Assembly (NCBI RefSeq): GCF_015706575.1
Contig: NW_024037076.1
Coordinates: 7,040,777 to 7,104,776, forward strand
Length of the DNA: 64,000 nucleotides
Origin: Patiria miniata
Taxonomy: Eukaryota > Echinodermata > Asteroidea > Valvatida > Asterinidae
Direction: 5' to 3'
The translations under genes were made by a program, and so were the position numbers. The notes beneath the pieces are model-generated. The model searched no databases. It saw only the letters and a program-made list of their open reading frames with translations, and was not told the origin of the DNA. Shown here one piece after another: positions 40,878-53,496 of the stretch; position 1 is the first letter of the stretch, and each line of letters begins with the position of its first letter.

Positions 40878-43397
40878 CAAGTTATAGGCAAAAGACAAAT
40901 TTGGACCACTTAAAAAATGTCTTCATTTCTGCTTTTTAGTTAAAGTTTTGTAATTTATGTAACCTGGATGAATGATGACCCTCGTCAAAGTTACAGGTAC
41001 TTCTGGGTCTTTGAAAAACTGAGTTTGATAATTATAACTCTTTGCAAAATGTATCTTTTTAACTTTACTTTGGCTGTAAGATTTCTGACTGAAACAAAAT
41101 TTCAGTCTGGGAAGGCATTTAGAGGACCACTACTCTTGATAGGGAGTCCAGCAGAGTGTCCATTTTTGTAAGCATGTGCATTGCTAATACTAGTCTTATT
41201 GTTAAAAAGAAGTCTTTTTAATGCTTGGGAGTTGTTATTGATCAAACATTAGTTGGGGCCACGCGTTGAATTTGTAAGGAAAACAGTTTCATCTAAATTG
41301 GGTATGATAGCTCTAACAGTCCTGAACCCTCCAATTTGAATATGATTTTGCACACCCCCTAGGATTGTGTTCCCCAAACCAGCCTGCACACACTTTTTGC
41401 AAGCTTTTAAGTTACGCCAACTTTGCAGTACTGCTGTGCAGTATGGGGTGGAAGGAAGGTACATGTACCTCTCAACACTTTTCTCAACAAATGTCTGAAA
41501 AAAAGCCGCATGAATGATCCTTAAATGTACCTCCCTTACCCTTCAGCGGCTATGTTTGCTAGACTAAACTGGGTTCAATTTTCTGAAAGCGTTAAGTTTA
41601 AAAAGCAATTCTTGTTTTCAAAAGTTTACACGAAATAACTCTTTTGTACCAGTACATGACCAAAGGTGATGGAACTGGGGGGCAGGGGGCACTTGCCCCC
41701 CCCCCCCCTTCCCCTATTATCCCAGGCCAACAAAAGTGCCTCTCTCCCATTAACAAGATTATGCACCTTCTCGAGATGGAAAACTACCTCTCAAAAGCAC
41801 AAATGCCCCTTTTGCAATAATAAAATTGTGCCCCTCTTGCAATGGAAAATTGGACATCAAAAGCACAATTGTGTAAGTGCCCTGCTCGCAACCTTATAAT
41901 TGTGCCTCTCTGGTCTTTACAATTAAGAGTGCTCCTCCTCATGCGAATAAAATGGTTACTGAACTGGCCATCAAAAGCAACAGTGCCCTCTCGTGATAAA
42001 AAATGGTCTCTCTACAACTAGTAAAATGAATGGGCAGACCCAGAGAGGTTACTGCCGGGGCCGGAGTTGGAGGGCGTGTGGTGTGCCGAAGGTCCAAGGG
42101 CAGATCCAAGTGGGGGCCCGGGGGGGGGGGGGTAGCTTTTTTTTAGTTACACTTTTCAAATGATCCTCAAAGAGAAACTGACTAGGTGCATCACAATAAT
42201 TTTTTTTAATATTTTATAATGATATTCAGCACAACTTGCCCGGAGTTAACTTGAGCTAAGATGTGTACTGGTACATGTATCTCAATTTCAGCAAAAAATA
42301 GATACAATGAGGTCTCCAGAATCCCTTGCTCGTCCGCAATATCAAGAAAAATGCAAGTCATGTTTTAAACATTTATTATTGCAAAAAAAATCCACTAAAA
42401 TCTGATTTGTTTGTTTTAAGGTCGAGATTGGTAACTTGATAAAGGGAAGTGCATGCAAATGAAAAACTACTAAAACTCAAGGGAACCGATTCCTGGGTTT
42501 CCTCTAAAACCTTTATTTTAAATACACCTTGCATGGCAGGTATGCCATTCAGGTTTGTTCAAAGCAATACAAGCATTGCCCTCTAATTCCGTCACATAAG
42601 GTTTATTTGGGAAAATAATGATCCACTGTAATGCTTTTTTAATTACCGGTATATGGTGTAAATCAAGGATTTTCTTTTGTTCCTCTTCCCTTTTTCTTTG
42701 TTTGTACCCTAACTTTTTTCGCAACAGCTCTCACTGGTTTTGTACACGTTTTAATCGAGGTCGTCCTTGATTTGGTTCCTGTCCTTGATTCACTGATGAT
42801 GTTGCACGTGGGTGTCCTCAATTTACACCATAAACAAACGCACCCACCCACGGAAGGACAAGACAGAAACAGTATGCCCACACCGGTTCTTTTCAGAACC
42901 TACTTCTTCCAAGAAAAGATTTCTTTCCACATGGTGTTACCCACAAACCTTATAATTTAACAGTACAAGAAAATAGACTGGCACCTGAAACAACCAGTTC
43001 AACACCGCTTCAGAGCTTCATCAATCAACTGTGCCAAAAGAAACATGTGGCATGAACCGGAAATTAATCTCTATATTTCTCCATAGTCAACCACCCCACT
43101 AATGAATGAAGAGATCAGTATTTTCAAATAGTTGGACCATGGTTGGACATGTACCAGTCTAGTCTTTAGCCTCATTTTGAAATCACTTGACTTCACTCTC
43201 ATGTGCAAAATACTGAAGAAATGCCTTCTTTAAAAATTGAATTGAGTCAGCATACTTGGTTGGTGAAATACTGAGGACCTTTTCTTTGCCCAATGGAATT
43301 TTTGGAGAAATTTGCAGGCTAAAATTGTGAGTAATAGTGAATAAGAGTGAGTAAAGTTGGCCTGAGTTAGTTTTGCAAGTTTCAGAGCACTCCAAAT
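40878..43397. other. Intergenic sequence, mostly unassigned
   Basis: Contains poly-C and poly-G runs near 41696 and 42120, degenerate AAAAGCACAATTGTGCCCCT repeats at 41750-42010, and a hAT-like tip (CAAGGGCAGATCCAAG at about 42098) without a partner. No gene recognised. Confidence 0.45.
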
Positions 43398-43880
43398 CCT
43401 AGCCCCATAAATGTGGCCAATTTACTGGACTACCTCCGTATATAAAGGCCACACTTGGAACACGTACCTGAAAATGTAGAACTTTGTCAAGTTTTGCTTT
43501 TTAAATATAGACTATATTTGTAGTTAATTTACGTCTTAGAAGCATACTCACACTCTTTACAGCGAAAGAAAAGTAGTCCTGCATTTTTCAGGCATCTATA
43601 TTTCGTGTAATTTCATGTTGGAATTTAGATAGGCAAACGTGTGCAAACAAACCTGGAAATAACACAAAAAATAGACGTCTGAAAAATGCAGTTGTGACTA
43701 CTTCTCTATGGCTATAAAGAGGGTGAGTATGCTTCTAAAGCGTAAATATACTACAAACATAGTCCAAATATGAAAATCAAAATTTGACAAAATTCTACAT
43801 TTTCAGGTGCATGTTCCAAGTGTGGCCTTTATTTACAGAGGTAGTCCAGTAAATTGGCCACATTTATGGGGCTATCCAGG
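43398..43880. mobile_element. Full-length foldback element
   Basis: The whole 480 bp is one imperfect inverted repeat. The tips are TAGCCCCATAAATGTGGCC and GGCCACATTTATGGGGCTA. Inside are CTGGACTACCTC, AAGGCCACACTTGGAAC and GAAGCATACTCAC with their inverses. TCC flanks both tips, too short to be decisive. Related copies at 46555 and 49415. Confidence 0.85.
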
Positions 43881-44756
43881 TCCCAGTCTGTGTTCAGACT
43901 AGCCCAGGTTGGACATCTTCATTGCATTATGACTGACGTCCAGGGTCTTAGACCTTTGTGTAATACGACTCAAAACGAAAATTATTTTACTCTCATTTTA
44001 CCTTATTGAAGAAGTCAATTTCATGTCTATGTATTCTATGTGTCCTTATCTAGCTACGGGAACGGTGGGTTAAAAACTTTCATACACCAAGATGGACGAA
44101 ATAATCCAGGAAAATAGACTCCAAAACAACGTCAAGTTGTGGCATGGTTGTAGACTGATTTCATCCGTTAAACGGAGTTCGTACACTGTGCGTAGATGTA
44201 CCTTGATTTTATCCGCGCGGCGTGCTGCGATCAACGCAAAATTCGCGTGCGATTTTTCGGACCGTGTGCATTTAATAAAAATCAAATGTTTGTGTACTCG
44301 GCTGCATCGGGTAATGTGTATCGCCTGAATATGGTTAATGTCAGTTGGAATTTTCTCCCCATTAGTTACCGAATTAGAGCCCACCACAAAAAAAATTGAA
44401 CAGGAAATGAAAGATGATAACAGCTTGAATTTGACTTGAGAATTGGGGATTCATCACTGCGGTCTGTGGCAGTTTATTTTCTGATCTGCAATGCATGGTC
44501 TACCGTTTATGCCATAACTGCTGTGTGAAACCACATGCTGCACGCATGCTAAATGCAACGGCGGCAGAAAAATCGTGAAAAAAAATCTACAACATATATC
44601 GCTAAGAGCCGTCAGACCTCCAAATGAAATACATGAAAACGGAAAATACTGAAAAGACAGATCAAGTTCCGTGAATCAATTCGCACAAATCCTTTTTTCC
44701 TCCCCCTGCATGGGCCTATCAGCGGCCAATAAACAATACGACCTTTCTCGCCTTCG
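43881..44756. other. Unassigned sequence with short open frames
   Basis: A frame from 44092 (MDEIIQENRLQNNVKLWHG...) and an opposing one at 44070-44387 match nothing I know. No splice context was found. Confidence 0.35.
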
Positions 44757-45060
44757 TTTTTCGATTACTGAACGTCTGACATCTCCTGACATGCAAATTT
44801 ATGAAAGCCGCATGCCAGGCCAACCGGAGTCGAATTTACTAAATTGTGACGTCATTTCATTCCCAAATCAGGACTAACGCTGTGATTGGTCAATTTGAAT
44901 TCAGTGTTTTGTAATACAACAACAGCCGGGAGCATATTCGCATAACATGATACCGGGCGCCGCCCACTGTGACAGTTTTTTCTATAGGCCTATAGAAAGC
45001 GCCTGCTGATCGGTCAAAATCTAGGAAGTCAAGAGGCGGGGTCTTGCCTAATTAATCAGC
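44757..45060 (+). repeat. Dispersed repeat, inverted partner at 62195-62545
   Basis: GAACGTCTGACATCT, TTGTGACGTCATTTC, CCAAATCAGGACTAA, TTGTAATACAACAACAGCCG and CTGATCGGTCAAAATCTAG recur in reverse at 62195-62545. Nature unknown. CpG-rich for this window. Confidence 0.75.
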
Positions 45061-45439
45061 AAATCTGTTCGCACATAAAAGACCACGGCGAATTACATAG
45101 ACTAGTTTTAACGCAGTGTGGGCAAATTTTACTATGCGTTATTGAAAAGCACGTGAAAAATTAAGGTAAGTAATTCCTGTTAAAATGAGTGGTTGTCCAG
45201 CTAGTTTTAACGTTATAGCTCTTCGAAGATTACCGATATAGTTCTTGTAGCAAATCAAGTTACTATAAGGATGCTTTTAATGTCATTTAGCTGAACTTTT
45301 CCAGTTGCATAAATAAAAGGGCAAAGGCATGGAACTACAATGCATTTATACAGGGTAAAAAACATCAGTCACATTTATAAACAAATGGACATGCGCTACA
45401 TATCATTATGCCTATTTGAGGGGATGCGCCACATCAATC

Positions 45440-45894
45440 AAGGCTGAGGATATTTAGAAGGGAATTATGGAAGAGACAAACCATTTTGAACTGATATTTT
45501 TTGAAGGGAAGAGGAGGAGACTAACCACCTTGGCATTATTTAGAAGGGAATTATGGAGGAGACTAATATTGGCTAGGAGGATATTTTTTGGAAGATAGTC
45601 ATGGAGGAGACTAACCATCTTGTTTTGTAGGATATTTTTTGAAGGGAATTATATGGAAGAGACTAACCATCTTGGCTTTATTGAGAAGGGAATTATGGAG
45701 ACTAACCATCTTGGCTAGGAAGATATTTTTTGGAAGGATATTATGGAGGAGACTATCCATCTTGGCTAGGAGGATATTTTTGGAAGGGAACTGTGGAAGA
45801 GACTAACCATCCTGGTTAGGAGGATACTGTTTAGAAGGGAATTATGGAGACTTACAATCTTGGCTTCGAGGATTTAGAAGGGAGTTATGGTATA
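45440..45894. repeat. Minisatellite, roughly 55-60-bp units
   Basis: About eight irregular units of GAAGGGAATTATGGA, GGAGACTAACCATCTTGGC and TAGGAGGATATTTTT. Confidence 0.85.
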
Positions 45895-46058
45895 CAAATA
45901 TTGAGTGGCTCAGAGTGCAATGGGAGGAATATTATCGCAAGGTAAAATTTGGACTTTTCCATTTGACAAGGCAAAGCCGAGTGAACTAGAAAAGTCCAGA
46001 TTTTACCCAGCGACAATATTCCTTCCATTTCATAATTTAAAGCCACTCAATATTTGTT
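45895..46058. repeat. Inverted repeat with about 75-bp arms
   Basis: CAAATATTGAGTGGCT at 45895 pairs with AGCCACTCAATATTTG ending at about 46056. GAGGAATATT, AAAATTTGGACTTTTC and their inverses fill the arms. It directly follows the minisatellite. Confidence 0.8.
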
Positions 46059-46089
46059 TTATATTTATAACTGACATAGATCCTTGTCA

Positions 46090-46430
46090 TTTGATATATT
46101 TGAATTGCTTGTAATTTTATACCTGATGACGTCAAGATGACGTCAGATTTTTGTTTACATCTTCGGACGGGGTTTCAAGTTCATACTAGATTTTATCATA
46201 ATCCCGTAAATCGTTTGGAAGAAATTCGGTTCGTTTTGATTTTGAGGCTTCTGTCTGTGTTTTAAATTCACATAACTTTGACCTTCCGGTTGACCCGGCA
46301 GTAAAGGTCAAACGAGTTCACGTACAGGAAATGAAATGTTTACCAATTAATTGATTACAAGATTGGGACATGATTGATCATTTTGTTCATGAGTTATAGG
46401 TGAAAGAAGATCGTATGTAGAATTGCAGAA
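46090..46430 (-). mobile_element. Helitron-like family fragment, inverted
   Basis: Reversed, it follows 1990-2290 of copy A: CACCTATAACTCATGAAC, TTGACCTTTACTGCCGGGTC, CCGGAAGGTCAAAGTTATGT and TGACGTCATCTTGACGTCA. No termini. Confidence 0.65.
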
Positions 46431-46554
46431 GGTTGCATTTCAATTGCCAAATTGTAAACGTGGTAAAGAATTTAATTATATGTTTGTACATCTAGGTTGT
46501 GTAAACTTTAGGCTTTTTTCAAATGACAACCAAGTTAACGATCATTAAAGAACT

Positions 46555-46965
46555 TAGCTCCATAAATGTGGCCAATTTACTGGACTACCTCCGTAAATAA
46601 AGGCCACACTTTGAACATGTACTGGAAAATGTAGAACTTTGACAAGATTTTATTTAACACATTTATACTCTGATTGATATCCTTTGATCAAGTTGTCCAC
46701 GTACTACGTCATTATCCCCTGATCGCCGTATATACTTGATTTCTATTGCCGTAACTTTCAGCATAGGCCTACTCGCTGAGATTTGTTATATTATCACATT
46801 TAGACTTTGTTTGTACTTTATTTATGCTTTAGAAGCGCACTCACCCTCTTTAAAGTGATAGAAAATTAATCCCCCCCTTTTTAGATGTCTATATTTTGTG
46901 TAATTTCCAGGTTCATTTTGCACACGTAAGCGTACCTAAATTCCAACACTATAGTGGAAGTATGC
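46555..46965 (+). mobile_element. One arm of the 43398-type foldback, interrupted
   Basis: It begins AGCTCCATAAATGTGGCC and AATTTACTGGACTACCTCCG, runs as one arm of the 43398 element, and is split at about 46655-46800 by unrelated sequence before GCTTTAGAAGCGCACTCACC. The second arm is absent. Confidence 0.65.
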
Positions 46966-47532
46966 CGTTCCGGTTTTTTTTTTTTTTACAACTCTGTATA
47001 GTTCAATTGCTGCAAAGGTTGAGCTGGTTGCCATGATAAAACTCATTTTTAAAAATGGATCAATAAAACAAATTCTATGAAACTACATCGGAGCAGAAGA
47101 GAGTAGCCTAGTAAATACATATTGTAAAGCCTTATATAGCCCGCCACTTAAAAAAAATCAAAAATTAGTTGAATTGCCAAGCAGATACAAGCAGATACAT
47201 CGCAGCGTTCGATTAGCCTCATTTTGTAACTTCCTAGATAACACGAAGAAGCTTCTCGAATGCAATCGTTGAAAATACTTTCAATCACGACGAGGATGCA
47301 ATGAATCATGGGACTATTTGGGGTTGAAATCTGTGAAATTCGACCAGTTTTGCCCAGACATCAGACAGCAAAACGCCACCAGCTAGAGTCTAACTGCGCA
47401 TTGTCTACAGACGTTCATACAAACATGTAGGCCGGCATGGTGTGTGAGAAACATTTTCGTGAGAAACAACATCGCGAAAAAGTAGTCACATGACCGCACT
47501 GACTGCGTAATGAACGCTGCAGTGGCAAATTT

Positions 47533-47634
47533 GGTATCGCACTTACCTGCTTACGATCCGGACACTCCTCATGTCCTGCTTACGATCCGGACACTCCTCA
47601 TGTCAGGATCGTAAGTGCGATACCAAATTTGCCG
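47533..47634. repeat. Palindrome with 29-bp tandem repeat at its centre
   Basis: GGCAAATTTGGTATCGCACT pairs with AGTGCGATACCAAATTTGCC. Between them TGCTTACGATCCGGACACTC (and CTCATGTC) occurs twice in tandem. Confidence 0.85.
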
Positions 47635-47791
47635 CCTTTTTTTTGTTGAAACTTTTGAGGGGAATGGTCTGGAAAAATGACATTTATTTGACAATCTCCG
47701 AAAATGAGGATTTATGCTTTTGTGGGGCGCTTGTATGACAGACCACATCCCAAATGTCAAAAGAAAGAGGTTCTAGTGCCCCAGTTAGGCG

Positions 47792-48642
47792 AGGCGTCAT
47801 AAATAAATTAACCGTTCGCACGCGTGCGCACGCGTTCCTTCCCGTTCTGAACGGCCCCCGTTCCTTCCCGTGCCGAACGGCTTTTAGAACGCGTTCCGTA
47901 GATCGTGCTTGGGCAAGCTTCACTGAGGGGGTATTGTTATGTTAATCAACCGTTCCTTTGCGTGCGAGAACGGGAGCAGCACAACAAAGATGCGAAGAAC
48001 AACTATGTGTATATACTTGTACAGAAAAAAAATCCGTTTTGGTTTGGAATTTAAATCAGATTTGGAATTTGAAAACCCGATATCGGAGAAAGCATTAAAT
48101 AAAAAAAAACATTTCAGAGTTTAGACAGCACGAGCAGGTATGAGGAGTTTGATAAGATTTATGCCTTTTTATCCTTAAATATCGTTGTCTGCCGCTGGGC
48201 GGGGCGAAAAAAATATGTATGGTCTAGGTTATATTAAAAATGCGGAGATTGGAAGGGTTAAAAAAATATTTGGTGGGCTGACTGATGTTATAAACTGGCC
48301 TTGTACACACGATCAGCGAATTATAAATCGAATATTCAAGGTTTTTACATACTGATAGTAAAGTTTGCAAAGGACTGCTTTCCCCGTTCAAGGTGCCCGT
48401 ATTTTTATACGTCCCCCCTGTACTGTACGGGCTAGCCTGTAGCGACGAGAAAGTTTGTCGGATACTTATAGTGCCGATGAGCTCTTCGTGTGTGCACAGA
48501 CCGTGACTGGCCTTTTGTTGTATAAGAACGCGTTCGGAACGGGATGCCGTGAGCACGCGTGCGAACGGGAGGTAGATGTAACAAAAGGCCCCGTTCCTAG
48601 CGTGCGCACGCGTTCGAACGGTTAATTTATTTATGACGCCTT
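47792..48642. mobile_element. TIR element, about 850 bp
   Basis: The left end AGGCGTCATAAATAAATTAA, followed by CCGTTCG and ACGCGTGCGCACGC, is matched by the inverted right end at 48598-48642. GAACGCGTTCC words recur inside. No target duplication or transposase was recognised. Confidence 0.75.
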
Positions 48643-48677
48643 GCCTTAGTGGGTCTAAGTCTGAGCATTACCCAAAA

Positions 48678-49394
48678 CATGGAGGTAGAATTCTACCTCC
48701 ATGCTAGTCCTATAAATGTGACTCAAATACTGGACTACCTTTGTACCTCTGTATATTGAGTCACAGTGCCACATACGGCCTGTGCGCGGAAGGTCCCGTT
48801 GCTAGGGGAGCCGAAAATCAATTAAAGATCGAAATTATTTTGTCAGCAGAAAATCAACCCAGCTATAGTATGACTGGTAAATAGCACAAAATCGTTAAAT
48901 TCAGTACCTTCAGAGGTCTAGATACATCCAAAAATCATGGTAATTCGGCAAAATATTCGGACGGTTTTGAAGAAGCATGGCGTCTCTGATATTTACCAGA
49001 CTGTTTCCCGGCCACCCTAATAATAGTCAAAAGGCCAATGGGGTTAGGGAACCAGACAAGAGCTTTAATCATCTACTGAGCGTGCGTCAACTTTGGCAAA
49101 GAGCACTGCGGCTGTTGCCTGTCATTCCAAAATCTTTGAGCCCTCTGCAGTAAAGCACGCCCTCTCGTGTGCGCTCATCATCCGCAGCCGCGTGTTGCAT
49201 CCAGGCACTTCACAGAGCGCCAAAGATATTGGAATAATATTTTGACGAAATAATTTCGATCTTTAATTGATTTTCGGCTCCCCTAGCAACGGGACCTTCC
49301 GCGCACAGGCCGTATGTGGCACTGTGTCTGTGACTCAATATACGGAGGTAGGCTAGTCCAGTATTTGAGTCACATTTATGGGACTACCTCCATG
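48678..49394. mobile_element. Long-TIR element with 7-bp target duplication
   Basis: Tips CATGGAGGTAG and CTACCTCCATG. Arms (48678-48850 and 49235-49394) share TGTGACTCAAATACTGGACT and GGCCTGTGCGCGGAAGG. CCCAAAA flanks both ends (48671-48677 and 49395-49401). The ATAAATGTG-to-TACTGGACTACC layout echoes the 43398 family. Confidence 0.75.
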
Positions 49395-49521
49395 CCCAAA
49401 AGTAGCTACAGTAGGACTAGTCCGAGTAACTTGGACCCAACTTATTACCTTTTTTTAACATTCGGTCATTCAGACCTAGCCCAATAAATGTGGCCAATTT
49501 ACTGGACTACCTCCGTAAATA

Positions 49522-49910
49522 ACGAAGTGGCTATCGTTACGGCACTCGTTGTTTAGCGCCCTCTACGATATTTTTTTGGTACGCACGCAGGTATATAATT
49601 ATTTGTTTCCACACGTTTTATCGAGCAGTGCACCAGCTCAGCCGATAGAGGGTAGGATTTTGCACCGCGAGGTTGCGGGTTCGGATCTCAGTTTTGCACT
49701 CGAATTTTTTTCCTTTTCTAACCTGAGGCTTTGGAGGATTTTTTTTAAAAGGGAAATAAAGTCCGAATTTCATAAAGTTCAAATTCACTTTTTTCCTTCT
49801 AATTTTATATTTTCTTGTCATGTTTTTTTATAAAAGTTGCCAGGTTGCAGTCTACCGTAACAATAGAAAATGGGAAATGCATTACGGCTGCCGTAACAAT
49901 AGCCACTGCG
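49522..49910. mobile_element. Nested TIR element with 8-bp target duplication CGTAAATA
   Basis: Ends CGAAGTGGCTATCGTTACGG and, inverted, CGCAGTGGCTATTGTTACGG. CGTAAATA stands at 49514-49521 and 49911-49918. It split the host foldback inside its CTCCGTAAATAAAGG motif, which is intact elsewhere. Contains the tRNA-like piece at 49620-49700. Confidence 0.8.
49620..49700 (+). repeat. tRNA-like SINE head (A and B boxes)
   Basis: CAGCTCAGCCGATAGAGGG resembles the RNA polymerase III A box and GGGTTCGGATC the B box, 44-45 bases apart as in tRNA genes. The anticodon arm does not pair well, so it is more likely a SINE head or tRNA pseudogene than a working tRNA. Confidence 0.5.
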
Positions 49911-50432
49911 CGTAAATAAAGGCCACACTTCCACCATGTACAAAAACATGTCGAACTTTGTCAAATTTTGATTTTCACATTTACCGGTAGGCTTAGTTTG
50001 TAGGGGTTTTTTTTGCTTTAGAAGCATACTCACCCTCTTTATTGGCTAATCAGAGCGTGCTGCCTTTTTCAGATGTCTATTTTCGTGAAATTTTCAGATT
50101 CGTTTGCACACGTTTGCGTATCAAAATTTCAACATGAAATTTCACAAAAATTAGACATCTGAAAAAGGCAGCACTTTCTGATTAGCCAATAAAGAGGGCG
50201 AGAATGCTTCTAAAGCAAAAAAAACTACAAACTAACTCACTAACTAAGCCTAAATGTGAAAATCAAAATTTGACAAAGTTCGACATGTTTTTGTAGGCCT
50301 ACATGGTGGAAGTGTGGCCTTTATTTACGGAGGTAGTCCAGTATTGGCCACATTTATGGGGCTAATTCAGACCATGTCCGAATGTTAAAAAAAGGCGATA
50401 AGTTGGGTCCAAGTTACTCGGACTACAGTAGG

Positions 50433-52596
50433 ACTACCGTTAATAACAACTGCGCATTAGCCGTAGCCTTGTTGCCATTTTTTGTTTGGATGATTAACGA
50501 CGTTCGGTTGTTCGCAGTTTAATAACTCCAAGTCCAACGTACGCGAGTACGACGTGCATATCATGTATTGTTTTTATGTTGGCAAAATAAAAATGACTGA
50601 ATGAATGAATGAAGTAAAGAAAGGGGTTGATTTATTTTAAAATTAAAACAATACTTAAAAAGAAACCAGGGATCAAATTTTATACGCAAACGTAAACGTG
50701 TTTATGGTTAGCGCCAGTATCACAACTCCAGCAGTATCACTTATCATAATTTATGCTGTGAACAGTACAGCGTCATCAAACTTATGAATTATGTACATCG
50801 TCGGTCCGCGCGTGATCGTCGTGTGCACGGTCACCCATACATGTCAAGGGTTCCGTACGTAATTGTACCGGGTGTTACATGTACAATGTTACGACTCGGC
50901 CCATAATTGCCGTACACGCGACCTTCGATACCCCCTCCTCCTCCAATATCGGTGCGGTACTGGATCTACTTGTTTTAGAGCTGCATGGGTTAAAACCATT
51001 GATTTAAGTCTTACTAATGGAGATCAATGTAAAATGGAGATCAATGGTTAAAACACAGAGCAAGTTAAACGCGGAACACTTAACGATGCCCGGTTATCTG
51101 TATCATCATTGTTTCGAATTAATTAAATCAAATAGAGATTTGTTCGGTGATGTTGACAAGTACAAAAAAGAAGGCGGCACTGGCAAAAGCAACAACAAAA
51201 CAGGCCCAATATTTTTTCCGTTAAAGCACAAAACACAATTTGAAATTTTGTAAGACATAATAATATACATGTACTAAAAAAATTAGGAACAACGATAAAA
51301 CTTGATCCACTCGTCAGCTCATGGTGTTGCTTGTGATCTAATGCCGCTTAGCGGTTGTATACATACCCAAAATTGGGCCTAATGCAAACATCAAAATTTG
51401 GGCGATTCGCCATGTTGTTTGCAACCATATGCGCTTCTCCTAAGTCACCGTTTAAGCTTGCATGGTGGGCCCATATGGTTTTCCTCGATAAAAAAATATT
51501 AACAAGGTTTATGTAAATATGGTATGTCCTTTCTCTATGGTTGTGTCAAAAGGAAAAGAGTAAAAATAAACAAACTAAATAACAATTAATGCAAGCGTTC
51601 ACAATAAGGTAATCATACCTACTTTTTGAATGCTAAATGTAATAATAAATCATGGAAGAATATATGCATGGACCCGAATCATCTGCCCAAGCCTAACATT
51701 GGTCATTTAAAAAACGAAGGCTCCCCTTATCTATTCGTATTATTTTTTTAAGCGCACGTTGTAATCGACTAAAATGCCGACACTGTGTAAAATAGTATCC
51801 GCCGAGCACGCTAACCTTGACAAAGTTACAGATCAATTAGCCCAAGTGCAAGTAATTCTACCTCCGTGGTACAACCGAATGCTATTGTAATTGTGACGTC
51901 ACTCCAGTCAACCGATGTCGCGAAAACGCTCAACCAATGACCAAAGCCGAAACGTGTTTCTGGTAACTGGCGCGAAAACACGCTCGGTCATTGGATTAGC
52001 GACCGCGCCTTCAAGTAAGTGCGCGTGCGTATGAGGGTGGTTACTAAGCAAATCGCGCGTGCGCACTGCATATTCATGCTGCATAGTCTGGCCCCCGGAC
52101 CAGACGTGATATGAGCGTCGAGAATAATTGCCCGGTTTAGGGAACCAGACTACACGCTGCACAGACGTACATCATGTACGACTAGAATAGACTCGGCGGT
52201 GAGAAACTAATGAAAAGAGTCTACAAGTACAAACACGTACAAGTGTAACGTTGCTTTCGAGTTTATTTTCCAGATTAAGGTCGGTCAGCATCGCATATGG
52301 AATTCCTGAACCCATCAGCCCAACAGATAAGGACACATAGAAAACTACGACGTAAAAATTAGCTTCTCCAACAAGGTAAAAATATTGAAATTATTGGTCA
52401 GAAATGTTTTCGTTCGGTTTTGAGCACTTTTTACCCAAGACTCCCTCCGTAACGTAGGGAAGAAAGGGAGTCCACCAGGGCTAAGAGCAAGGTAGGCCTA
52501 GCCTACGTCTATTGAACCCAACGTCGTTATTGTCCAATCACAAAATGGCAACAAGGCTAGGGCTATTGCGCTGTTAATAACATCACGCCGCCTACT
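50433..52596. other. Unassigned intergenic sequence
   Basis: No gene recognised. 51890-52150 is CpG-richer (TGACGTCAC, CGCGCGTGCGC) but has no gene-like frame. Confidence 0.4.
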
Positions 52597-53113
52597 CCTA
52601 GAACTATGAGGCTCCGCGTGAGCGGAGCCTCATAGATCAAGAAATGGTACAGAAATGGTACAGAAATGGTACAGCTTATACAGGCGAAATGATAGTATGT
52701 GCATGCGTACAAGTGCATGTACCGTACCCCCCGCGGCGCGCTCCGAGCGAACCGAAAATCATCGCTCGATCATATGCGTGCACGTTTCAAGTGTCAGGTT
52801 GGCTCAGTGCGGAAAGGGCATATTTTTCATCATTTTCGGCTAAAAACCGACAGAATCCACCTATGTTAGTTCTGCCCATGATACGTGAGTATGTCAAGAG
52901 ATAAAGTACGGAGTATAGGGGCAAACTGTGCAGCGGTTCTGTGTGAAATGTCTCCATTTTGATGGACGTTTTTGTACTTTATTAGTGTTTTGTGCTGCAG
53001 GCAATTTTGCGGGCTTCTTGATCTATGATGAGGCTCCGCTCCAGACAGTATTGAGAGTCCCAAATTTTCGGACTAGCTCCGCTCACGCGGAGCCTCATAG
53101 ACATAGTTCTAGG
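52597..53113. mobile_element. TIR element with self-complementary tips
   Basis: The left end CTAGAACTATGAGGCTCCGC continues as a hairpin (GAGGCTCCGC, GTGA, GCGGAGCCTC). The right end is its inverse, GCGGAGCCTCATAG then ATAGTTCTAG. Each tip can fold on itself as well as pair with the other. Confidence 0.75.
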
Positions 53114-53163
53114 TAGACCCGTGAACGTGGCTTGTAAACTACAACGCCACGTTCACGGGTCTA
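53114..53163. repeat. 17-bp-arm hairpin
   Basis: TAGACCCGTGAACGTGG pairs with CCACGTTCACGGGTCTA around a 16-base loop, directly next to the preceding element. Confidence 0.85.
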
Positions 53164-53496
53164 AGTTCTAGGATACACGCCGCCATCATGGCCATGGCCG
53201 CGCCAAATAAACGTACACTGAGTGACTAATTAAACGTAACTTAAAGTAGACAAAACATGAAAATGATGATTGCATGATGAACACCTACGTACCTACGGTG
53301 CCTTGGTTAGGTTGGTAGCAGCATGGAGGTAGAATAATGCATGTATGCAGTATAGTAGCGATATAGCATGTACATGTACATGTACATGTAGTATAGTGCA
53401 TGTAGTGCAGGCGGCAGGCCTGAATGGTTGGTTCTATGTCTCTTGAGGGCGCTTTTCATGTCGCGCGTCGTACTCGTACTCATAGACATAAAGAAC

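Larger units (their letters stand above)
49410..50432. mobile_element. Foldback element carrying a nested insertion
   Basis: Outer arms: GTCCGAGTAACTTGGACCC, TTTTTTTAACATTCGG and TAGCCC(C/A)ATAAATGTGGCC, with inverses ending at 50432. TACAGTAGGACTA lies on both sides (about 49401 and 50421), a candidate 13-bp direct flank. The core matches the 43398 foldback. The left arm is split by the 49522-49910 element. Confidence 0.8.

Noticed and set aside
49620-49700. Functional tRNA gene
   Set aside because: A and B boxes are present but the anticodon and acceptor stems are poor; a SINE head fits better.
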